From positions 1,791,501 to 1,855,500 of the forward strand of contig NZ_CP021376.1 in the NCBI RefSeq assembly GCF_002157875.1: DNA of 64,000 bases, read 5' to 3'. A program made the translations under genes and the position numbers. The stretch is from Oceanisphaera avium (GTDB lineage: Bacteria; Pseudomonadota; Gammaproteobacteria; Enterobacterales; Aeromonadaceae). Shown piece by piece: positions 56,908 to 64,000 of this stretch; the first letter of the stretch is position 1; every line of letters starts with the position of its first letter. The notes under the pieces are model-generated. The model was given only the letters and a program-made list of their open reading frames with translations, ran no database searches and was not told where the DNA came from.

Positions 56908-58263
56908 ATGGAAAATGCCAATAAAGAAACAATACAGCAAGCAGCAACCTCCTCTCCTCCTACAGGATTTTTAGATAAATTCTTTAAATTACAAGCCCAT
57001 GGTACTTCGGTAAAAACCGAACTGGTGGCCGGTTTAACTACCTTCCTCACTATGGCCTACATTATTTTTGTTAATCCACAAATTATGTCTTCTACGGGCA
57101 TGGATCCGGGTGCCGCCTTTGTCGCCACCTGTATCGGTGCCGCTATTGCCACCCTACTTATGGGGTTGTATGCCAACTGGCCGGTAGGTCTTGCCCCAGG
57201 CATGGGCCTGAACGCCTTATTTGCTTATACAGTGGTTGGCCAAATGGGTTACAGCTGGGAAGTGGCGCTAGGCGCCGTGTTCTGGTCTGGCGTGATTTTC
57301 ACTGCCATGAGTTTTTGGAAAATACGAGAATGGGTATTGGATGCCATTCCTGAGTCATTGCGCTTTGCTATGACCGCAGGTGTCGGCCTGTTCTTAGGCA
57401 TGGTGGGCTTACAAAGTGCGGGAATTATTGTCGCTAACCCTGCCACTATTTTAAGCATGGGCGATTTAACCACCCAAAATGCTTTCTTATCTATCGTCTG
57501 TTTCTTAGGGATTGCGGTACTGGCTCACTTGCGAGTCTTTGGTGCCGTATTAATTGGCATGCTAGTGGTGACTTTAATTGGCTTTTTTATGGGCACTGTA
57601 GTGTATAACGGCTTTTTCTCTATGCCGCCCAGCCTAGCGCCGACCTTTATGAAACTGGATATCATGGGCGCACTCAATGTCGGCATGATCACCGTTATCT
57701 TGGCCTTCTTGTTTGTAAATATGTTTGATACCGCCGGCACCTTAATGGGGGTGGCCGAGCGTGCTAACTTGCGTAATGCAGATGGCACCATCGAAGGCTT
57801 AGGCAAGTCCTTAAAAGCCGACAGTGCTTCTTCCGTGATTGGTACTTTTGTCGGTTGCCCACCGGTCACCAGTTACGTTGAAAGCTCGGCAGGTGTGGCT
57901 GCCGGTGGACGGACAGGCTTAACTGCCGTGACCATAGCGGTATTATTTGTACTCGCTATGTTTTTACAACCGCTCGCCGCGATGATCCCCACTTACGCCA
58001 CCGCCGGTGCGCTGTTATACGTGGCCTTTGCCATGACCAGTAGCTTGGCAAGAATTAATTGGGAAGATTATACCGAAATGGCGCCGGCTATGATTACCGC
58101 TTTAATGATGCCACTGACCTTCTCTATCGCCAATGGTATTGGCATGGGCTTTGTTAGCTATGCGGTGCTTAAGCTTGCCACTGGCCAAAGGCGTCAGGTA
58201 TCGATTGGAGTTTATGTTTTGGCCGTGATCTTTATCTTAAAGTTTGCCTTTATGCCCGCCTAA
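56908..58263 (+). CDS. NCS2-family purine permease (AzgA/GhxP-like)
   Basis: Inner membrane purine:proton symporter of 451 aa with about twelve hydrophobic segments. Markers are the N-terminal FFKLQAHGTSVKTELVAGLT, FVNPQIMSSTGMD, GLAPGMGLNALFAY, FVNMFDTAGTLMGVAERA and PPVTSYVESSAGVAAGG. The AzgA-like branch includes E. coli AdeP, AdeQ, GhxP and GhxQ, which take up adenine or guanine/hypoxanthine; next to hiuH a hypoxanthine or related purine is likely, but this cannot be read from the sequence. AGGA lies upstream of the ATG. Confidence 0.93.
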   Translation: MENANKETIQQAATSSPPTGFLDKFFKLQAHGTSVKTELVAGLTTFLTMAYIIFVNPQIMSSTGMDPGAAFVATCIGAAIATLLMGLYANWPVGLAPGMGLNALFAYTVVGQMGYSWEVALGAVFWSGVIFTAMSFWKIREWVLDAIPESLRFAMTAGVGLFLGMVGLQSAGIIVANPATILSMGDLTTQNAFLSIVCFLGIAVLAHLRVFGAVLIGMLVVTLIGFFMGTVVYNGFFSMPPSLAPTFMKLDIMGALNVGMITVILAFLFVNMFDTAGTLMGVAERANLRNADGTIEGLGKSLKADSASSVIGTFVGCPPVTSYVESSAGVAAGGRTGLTAVTIAVLFVLAMFLQPLAAMIPTYATAGALLYVAFAMTSSLARINWEDYTEMAPAMITALMMPLTFSIANGIGMGFVSYAVLKLATGQRRQVSIGVYVLAVIFILKFAFMPA

Positions 58264-58699
58264 CCCTTGTTTTTCTCTATTCAGCCATCGCTAGTCGGTG
58301 GCTGAATAGCTAACTAAAAACCATTAAAGCACTTCTTTTACTCTGAATAACGCCCTCTTTTCTCCCTCCTAATTCTTAAGTTAGCGACAGCTTATACCAA
58401 CCCCTTTTTTTAAAAATAGTAACGTTTACTTTTTATAAGACCTCTGTTTTGCTGCCTTTATTACGCCAACATCTGGCGCATCTTTATTAAAAAATACGTT
58501 AAAGTTCAAATGAATCCTTTAAAAACTTCCAAACTTTAATTTCTGTGCTAATACTTTAACTGTTTTATCTAATTACCCTGTTAAATCAGAAATTTAGCAG
58601 TAACTAACACAGTTATTACTAAATTAGAACTGCAAAGGAAACTGCAGTTTATTGATGTGAGTCCATTTTAATTAGCCTTTCTATTAAGGAAATAGATGA
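58264..58699. other. Intergenic region and leader of the glf operon
   Basis: About 435 bp. It begins with a hairpin (58277-58309) after the permease gene and then becomes strongly AT-rich. A 12-bp palindrome AAACTGCAGTTT (58639-58650) lies 50 bp before the glycosyltransferase start. No small gene or known riboswitch was recognised. Confidence 0.5.
58277..58309 (+). terminator. Hairpin after the purine permease gene
   Basis: An 11-bp perfect stem CTATTCAGCCA / TGGCTGAATAG with an 11-base loop, 14 bp after the stop. No T run follows, so termination is plausible but not certain. Confidence 0.6.
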
Positions 58700-59836
58700 A
58701 TGTTGGAAACAGCCATTGCACCGAATAAAACTAGTGTTCTGCACGAGCTTACCGAAGCTCATCCATCATTAGCTTTTTACGATATGATAGTTTTTTGCCA
58801 TTTAAGGTGGGATTTCGTCTATCAGCGACCACAACATTTAATTAGCAGAATGTCTAAGCACTTTAAAATTTTAATGATAGAAGAGCCGTTAGGTGAGGGT
58901 AAGGATGGAGAAAAAAGTGCTAATTTAATTAAAGTTAAGCCTCAGCTCTTTGTTTTACAGCCTAAGGTTAATACCATTGAAGATATCGCTGAGTTATTAC
59001 CAAAATATATTAGAAATGAACAAATAGAAGTGGGTTGGTGTTATTCACCGTCATTTTATCCATTAGTGAATAAACTCACCTTTAATCATCTTATTTATGA
59101 CTGTATGGATGAGCTGTCCTTATTTAAAGGTGCGCCTGACGCTCTGATTAAGCAAGAGCAATTATTACTTAAGAAAGCCGATGTTGTCTTTACCGGTGGT
59201 AAGTCACTTTATGAGTCTAAAAAGCAATTACATAATAATGTATTTTGCTTTCCAAGTTCAGTTGATGAAGCACACTTTGCTAAGGCAAAAGATATTATCG
59301 CTGTGCCACACGATATGAAGCAGATACCTAAACCTATAGTAGGGTATTTTGGTGTCATTGATGAGCGCATTGATTTTGAACTTATGGTAGCCGTCGCCAC
59401 AGCTATGCCCCATATTTCTTTTGTGATGGTAGGCCCTTTAGCAAAAATTCATGACAGTGATCTTCCAAGACTCCCTAATCTGTATTATTTAGGGATGAAA
59501 ACTTATGAAGAGCTTCCTACCTATTTAAGCCAGTTTGATATGGCTATGATGCCGTTTGCACTTAATGATGCCACTAAGTTTATCTCACCTACTAAAACGC
59601 TGGAATATATGGCGGCAGGTAAGCCCATTATCTCCACCCGCATTAAAGACGTTGAGCGTGACTATCACCACTGCGTCACTCTCATAGACAATGCCGATGA
59701 CTTTAGTCGCGCGTTAGTGGCGATTGAAGAACAGTTAGAGAGTGAAAATAAAGATTACCATGAGGTGCTTAGTCGCACTTCTTGGGATAACACGGCAACG
59801 AATATGTACGACATCATTAAAGAGCGCACGTTATGA
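58700..59836 (+). CDS. Glycosyltransferase, GT4-like, of the glf operon
   Basis: Cytoplasmic GT-B fold glycosyltransferase of 378 aa. The N-terminal HLRWDFVYQRPQHLISRM is a hallmark of a group often found next to UDP-galactopyranose mutase; it binds the acceptor side. The C-terminal half has VGYFGVIDERIDFELM, FVMVGPLAK, and FISPTKTLEYMAAGKPIIST, the nucleotide-sugar binding region with the EX7E-like Glu. AAGGA precedes the ATG, and the last four bases overlap glf (ATGA). Base composition is more AT-rich than in the flanks. The donor is probably UDP-galactofuranose, judging from the next gene. Confidence 0.88.
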   Translation: MLETAIAPNKTSVLHELTEAHPSLAFYDMIVFCHLRWDFVYQRPQHLISRMSKHFKILMIEEPLGEGKDGEKSANLIKVKPQLFVLQPKVNTIEDIAELLPKYIRNEQIEVGWCYSPSFYPLVNKLTFNHLIYDCMDELSLFKGAPDALIKQEQLLLKKADVVFTGGKSLYESKKQLHNNVFCFPSSVDEAHFAKAKDIIAVPHDMKQIPKPIVGYFGVIDERIDFELMVAVATAMPHISFVMVGPLAKIHDSDLPRLPNLYYLGMKTYEELPTYLSQFDMAMMPFALNDATKFISPTKTLEYMAAGKPIISTRIKDVERDYHHCVTLIDNADDFSRALVAIEEQLESENKDYHEVLSRTSWDNTATNMYDIIKERTL

Positions 59837-60978
59837 AACAGATTGATATCTTAATTGTAGGTGCTGGCATTTCTGGCGCAGTATTAGCGGAGCGCTATGC
59901 TGCTATAGGTAAAAAAGTCTTAATTATAGAGAAAAGAGATCATATAGCTGGCAATTGCTATGACTACCTTGATGCAAACGGTATTCTTGTTTCTAAATAC
60001 GGCGCTCATCTGTTTCATACTGATGATGAGCAAGTATGGGAATATGTGAATCAGTTTAATGACTGGTATCCTTGGGAGCATAAAGTTATTGCCCGAGTCG
60101 ATGATAAAAGTGTGCCCATTCCGGTCAATATCACTACCGTAAATACCTTATTTAATGAAAAAATCGAGAACGAAGACCAAATGCAGCGTTGGCTTGATAG
60201 CAATCGTATTGCGATTGAACAGCCAAGCAACGGTGAAGAAGCGGTATTAAGTAAAGTAGGGCCCGTGCTTTATGATAAAATGTTCAAACACTATACTAAA
60301 AAACAGTGGGATAAATATCCTAGTGAATTAGATGCCGCAGTTCTTAATCGTATTCCGGTGCGCACTAATTATGATGACCGCTATTTTTCTGATAAATACC
60401 AAGCTCTTCCTCAAGGCGGTTATACCAAAATATTTGAGAATATGCTGGACCACCCTAATATAGAAGTATTACTTAATACCGATTATTTTGAGGTAAAAGA
60501 TCAATATACAGGTTATGAAAAGCTTTTTTATACCGGCCCGGTCGATAGGTTTTTTGACTTTAAACACTCGCTATCAGAAAAACTCGAATACCGCTCCATT
60601 AACTTTGTAAGCGAAACCATAGACCAAGCTTTTTTCCAAGAAAACTCTGTCGTTAACTATCCAGGTCAAGAAGTGGCATTCACCAGAATTGTTGAATATA
60701 AACACTTTGGTAATCAAGTAACAGATAAAACTACCATTGTTAAAGAGTTTACCGTTGATGAAGGTGAACCCTACTATCCTGTCCCCAATGCTAAAAACCA
60801 AGCAATATATGAGCGCTATCAACGGGAAGCAGAGCAGTTAAAAGATATTTATTTTGTTGGTAGGTTAGCCAACTATAAATACTTTAATATGGATCAAGCC
60901 TTTAAAAACGCCTTAGACTTATTTTACTCCCTAGAAACTCCCATCCAGGCGGTTGAACCTAGGTTAGCAAGCGTATGA
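59833..60978 (+). CDS. glf: UDP-galactopyranose mutase
   Basis: FAD enzyme that interconverts UDP-galactopyranose and UDP-galactofuranose. 381 aa (E. coli Glf 367). The FAD-binding VGAGISGAVLAERYA (about 8-22), NCYDYLDANGILVSKYGAHLFHT region, and FKHYTKKQWDKYP and RVPVRTNYDDRYF-like segments match Glf well; here the last reads RIPVRTNYDDRYF. The start overlaps the glycosyltransferase stop and the stop overlaps the next start, both as ATGA. This is a three-gene, coupled operon. No O-antigen flippase or polymerase is nearby. Confidence 0.96.
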   Translation: MKQIDILIVGAGISGAVLAERYAAIGKKVLIIEKRDHIAGNCYDYLDANGILVSKYGAHLFHTDDEQVWEYVNQFNDWYPWEHKVIARVDDKSVPIPVNITTVNTLFNEKIENEDQMQRWLDSNRIAIEQPSNGEEAVLSKVGPVLYDKMFKHYTKKQWDKYPSELDAAVLNRIPVRTNYDDRYFSDKYQALPQGGYTKIFENMLDHPNIEVLLNTDYFEVKDQYTGYEKLFYTGPVDRFFDFKHSLSEKLEYRSINFVSETIDQAFFQENSVVNYPGQEVAFTRIVEYKHFGNQVTDKTTIVKEFTVDEGEPYYPVPNAKNQAIYERYQREAEQLKDIYFVGRLANYKYFNMDQAFKNALDLFYSLETPIQAVEPRLASV

Positions 60979-62149
60979 GCCCTTTTAAAAGTTACTTTAT
61001 GGGGGCTTTGAGTGTGCCGATCATATTAATCGCCATGGAGTTAGAGTTAATCTATTAAAAGAGACACAACACGATACGCGAGTAGAAGAAGACTATCGTC
61101 TACTCCATGAACTAGGTATTCATACGGTCAGAGAGGGGATTTGTTGGAGCTCAGTTGAGAAAACGCCTAATCGTTTTGACTTTAGTGAAGTATTAGTCAG
61201 ATTGCGAGCCGGTGAAAAATATCAGATGCAGCAGATTTGGGATCTTATCCATTTTGGTTACCCCGATGATATTTTTCCCGGCCACCCTAAGTTCGCAGAG
61301 CGCTTTCAGAATTTATGCCGCGCCTTTGCGCACTTTTATCAAGAATATAGCACTCAACCTTTATGGGTGGTGCCAATCAATGAAATCAGTTTTTTAGCTT
61401 GGCATGCAGGAGAAGCCAAGGGCACAGTGCCCTTTGCCACTAATAATGGCTGGGAGATTAAATACCACCTGTGCCAAGCCGCCATCCTTGGCATTGAAAT
61501 ATTAAAGGAAGAGATTCCTGATTGTAGAGTTATTTTAGTAGAGCCTCTTATCGCCATTCATGACAGTGAAACAAGTGACTCACAGCAAGTGTTTGAGGCA
61601 AACGAGCACCAATTTCAAGCCATGGACATGATAGCGGGCCGGCTTTGCCCAGAACTTAACGGCAAGGAGGAATATCTTGATATTCTTGGCTTAAATTATT
61701 ACTGGAATTGCCAATGGCAGTTTGGTGGAGAAACACTTGTCTGGCCAGAGCTTGAGCCACGGCGTATTCCGCTACGTCACTTGCTTACTAAGGTGTATCA
61801 GCGTTATCAAAAGCCGATTTTTTTGTCGGAAACCGGGCACATTGGCGTTGGACGAGCACAATGGTTAAAAGAAGTGGCCACTGAATGTCGAGCGCTTCAA
61901 ACGCAAGGCGTACCTTTTTATGGTATCTGTCTTTATCCAGTCGTAGATAGACCTAACTGGGATAATCTGCATGAATATCACGATTGCGGTATTTTTGATG
62001 TTGACCTCAATCTTAATAGACAGCCTCACTTTGAGCTCATTTCGAGTATTAAAAAAATCCAAGCTGCTATAACTACGTCTCTGGGCCAGCGTCACCCACC
62101 GTTAACGGCTCTTACTGGTATAAAACGTGAGCTTACCCCTCAGGACTAA
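60975..62149 (+). pseudogene. Clan GH-A glycosidase of the glf operon, frameshifted in a G run
   Basis: The ATG overlaps the glf stop (ATGA) and the first nine codons read MSPFKSYFM. At 61001-61005 the G run seems one base short: in the next frame the protein continues GGFECADHINRHG and stays open to 62149, giving about 391 aa after repair. The whole repaired product resembles family 1-like TIM-barrel glycosidases. PINEISF holds the likely acid/base Glu (Asn-Glu pair) and FLSETGH the likely nucleophile Glu, as in clan GH-A. There is no signal peptide, so it would act in the cytoplasm. Either a true mutation, phase variation or a sequencing error. Without repair, translation ends after 27 codons. 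Confidence 0.75.
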
Positions 62150-62153
62150 CCTG

Positions 62154-62190
62154 ATGCACTGCTTATGTGATACTAAGCAGTGCATTTATT
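62154..62190 (+). terminator. Terminator of the glf operon
   Basis: A 12-bp perfect stem ATGCACTGCTTA / TAAGCAGTGCAT with an 8-base loop and a T-rich tail (TTATTGTT), 4 bp after the stop codon. Confidence 0.8.
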
Positions 62191-62342
62191 GTTAGTGGTT
62201 GTGTGGCTAGCTGATAACGCTTCTTTCTTCTCTTATTTTACTCTCATCCGCGACTAAATATGACATCTGACTCGAGTCCCTGTAACAGGCTGCAATAAGA
62301 TATACTTAGCACAAGTCTTAAGCCAAAGGAGTGCCTGCTAAG

Positions 62343-64000
62343 ATGTCAAACCCAGTGCCCCCATCTCGCAAAAAATGGACGCGATTTTTACCATTTTTAC
62401 AATGGACGCCGCACGTTAATGGCGCCAGCTTACGAGCCGATGCGCAGGCTGGCCTAACTAACGCCATTATTGTCCTCCCCCAAGGCGTGGCTTATGCCTT
62501 AATTGCGGGTTTGCCTCCTGAATATGGCTTATATGCCGCCATAGTGCCGGCCATTATCGCCGCCCTTTTTGGCTCATCTTGGCATTTAATTTCTGGCCCT
62601 ACGGCCGCCATGTCAATTGTGGTTTTTACTTCGGTCAGCCCGCTCGCCACACCCGGCACTGCTGAGTTTATTGCGCTCGCATTAACGCTCACCTTAATGA
62701 AAGGGGTATTTCAATTAGTGCTGGCCTCAGCCAGGCTGGGAGTATTAGTTAACTTCGTTTCGCACTCAGTAGTGATTGGTTTTACGGCCGGTGCGGCAGT
62801 TATCATAGTGGTTAGTCAGCTGCAAAATTTATTGGGTTTAACACTGCACACTAAAGGGACTTTTACGGATAATGGCTGGCAGGTATTACGCCATGTATCT
62901 GATGCCGATCTTAAGAGTTTAGCGGTGGGGCTCACTACCTTAATTGCGTGTGTGCTGATAAAAAAATTACTGCCACGTTGGCCTAATATGTTAATGGCGC
63001 TAGCGATTGCCAGTGGCTTGGCGTGGTTACTAGACCCTCGCCAAGAGCATATCGCCATGGTGGGAGCAATTCCCGCCAGCTTACCTCCTTTAAGCATGCC
63101 TGACTTAAGCTTTAGCAATATCAGTGCTTTGTCCTCTGGAGCGCTGGCTATTAGTTTGCTGGGGTTGGTTGAGGCCTCTTCTATCGCCCGCGCAATCGCC
63201 GCTCGCTCTCATCAGCGCTTAGATGATAACCAAGAGTTTATTGGCCAAGGTTTATCCAACGTAGTGGGCGCGTTTTTCTCTTGCTACGCTTCCTCAGGTT
63301 CTTTTACTCGCACCGGCGTTAACTTTACCTCAGGTGCGCGCACCCCGATGGCCGCCATTTTTGCTTCTTTGTTTTTACTGGTTATTTTACAGCTCTTTTC
63401 TGGCATAACAGCGTGGTTACCCATTCCTGCTATGGCCGGTCTGTTATTAGTAGTGGCCTGGAACCTCATTGACTTTCATCATATTAAACTAATAGTGCGT
63501 GCAGCTAAGTCTGAAGCCTCGGTATTAATTGTTACCTTTGCCGCCACTCTATTAGTGGCGCTAGAGTTTGCCATTTATGCGGGCGTGATTTTATCCTTAG
63601 TCTTTTACTTAAAGCGTACCTCTCATCCACGCATTGTCACCATTTTGCCCGTGCCTAATGCTAAATATCCGCAATTTACTAATGCTGATAAAAAACGCCT
63701 GCCCTATTGTCCGCAGCTGCGCATTATTCGCATTGAAGGCTCGCTCTTTTTTGGTGCTGTTAACCATGTTCAAGAATACTTACAAAGTGTGCGCGAGCCA
63801 CGAGTGCTTATTGTGGGCAATGGCATGAACTTTGTGGATATGGTGGGGGCAGAAATGCTCTTACAAGAGGCCAATCGGCGCCGTGCCATTGGCGGCGACT
63901 TGTATCTGTGTAATGTAAAAAGAGGGGTGCTGCGCATGCTAAATCGCAATGGCATTCTTAAAGAGCTGGGTCGCGACCATCTATTTCATAATAAGGGGCA
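62343..64000 (+). CDS. SulP-family anion transporter with STAS domain, partial at the window end
   Basis: Inner membrane transporter, open at the right edge after 552 codons. The N-terminus has FLQWTPHV and the transmembrane part starts with AQAGLTNAIIVLPQGVAYALIAGLPP, the SulP signature, followed by GLYAAIVPAIIAALFGSS and SGPTAAMSIVV. About 11-12 hydrophobic segments come before a cytoplasmic STAS domain (about 450 onward: LRIIRIEGSLFFGAVNHVQ, and VDMVGAEMLLQEANRR). Substrate may be sulfate, bicarbonate or a dicarboxylate. GGAG lies 11 bases before ATG 62343. The gene is alone, after the glf operon. Confidence 0.93.
   Translation, partial: MSNPVPPSRKKWTRFLPFLQWTPHVNGASLRADAQAGLTNAIIVLPQGVAYALIAGLPPEYGLYAAIVPAIIAALFGSSWHLISGPTAAMSIVVFTSVSPLATPGTAEFIALALTLTLMKGVFQLVLASARLGVLVNFVSHSVVIGFTAGAAVIIVVSQLQNLLGLTLHTKGTFTDNGWQVLRHVSDADLKSLAVGLTTLIACVLIKKLLPRWPNMLMALAIASGLAWLLDPRQEHIAMVGAIPASLPPLSMPDLSFSNISALSSGALAISLLGLVEASSIARAIAARSHQRLDDNQEFIGQGLSNVVGAFFSCYASSGSFTRTGVNFTSGARTPMAAIFASLFLLVILQLFSGITAWLPIPAMAGLLLVVAWNLIDFHHIKLIVRAAKSEASVLIVTFAATLLVALEFAIYAGVILSLVFYLKRTSHPRIVTILPVPNAKYPQFTNADKKRLPYCPQLRIIRIEGSLFFGAVNHVQEYLQSVREPRVLIVGNGMNFVDMVGAEMLLQEANRRRAIGGDLYLCNVKRGVLRMLNRNGILKELGRDHLFHNKG

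Overview
The window looks like chromosomal DNA of a marine gammaproteobacterium close to Aeromonadaceae (Oceanisphaera or Oceanimonas-like). This is an inference: gene order around nudF-tolC, hldE-glnE-ygiF, folB/plsY-tsaD-rpsU-dnaG-rpoD-ileX matches the enterobacterial and aeromonad backbone, and the proteins resemble E. coli ones closely. I saw no phage genes, transposases, CRISPR arrays or rRNA genes.

Bases 1-12200 are backbone: the start of nudF facing tolC across a 20-bp perfect palindrome, a ZIP-family transporter, LPS genes (hldE for the heptose core, lpxL for lipid A), glnE with ygiF, the DUF47/Pit phosphate-uptake pair, and ygiM. putA (a short, two-enzyme form) follows.

Bases 15600-25700 form a compact selenium-dependent formate oxidation block. 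It holds a three-subunit periplasmic formate dehydrogenase whose alpha subunit reads through an in-frame UGA (selenocysteine 197) with a visible SECIS hairpin, the maturation factors fdhE and fdhD, and the selenocysteine machinery selA, selB and selC (tRNA-Sec). Only selD is missing. cca follows, with a degenerate HD domain.

Bases 27000-34400 are the macromolecular synthesis region: folB, plsY, tsaD, rpsU, yqeY, dnaG, rpoD and tRNA-Ile2(CAU). Bases 34400-43900 are a looser and AT-richer accessory stretch: yedI, an MgtC-like protein, a DUF533 protein, a membrane-anchored FKBP, a metallothionein, a GAF-GGDEF diguanylate cyclase, rlmA, a RhlE-like helicase, a small secreted protein with three GTDGxxRFDxxM repeats behind a CusR-like box, and an FMN reductase.

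Bases 43900-54000 hold a three-gene phospholipid operon (ynbA, ynbB and a PlsC-like acyltransferase), a COQ8-like atypical kinase, two chemoreceptors, a DUF2797 protein and a PerM-type permease. Bases 54000-58300 are a divergent purine-catabolism cluster (puuE-uraD-allA against hiuH-NCS2 permease) with two operator-like palindromes between the arms. Bases 58700-62150 are an AT-richer three-gene galactofuranose-related operon (glycosyltransferase, glf, clan GH-A glycosidase) with stop/start overlaps at both junctions; the third gene carries a one-base deletion in a G run. The window ends inside a SulP transporter gene.
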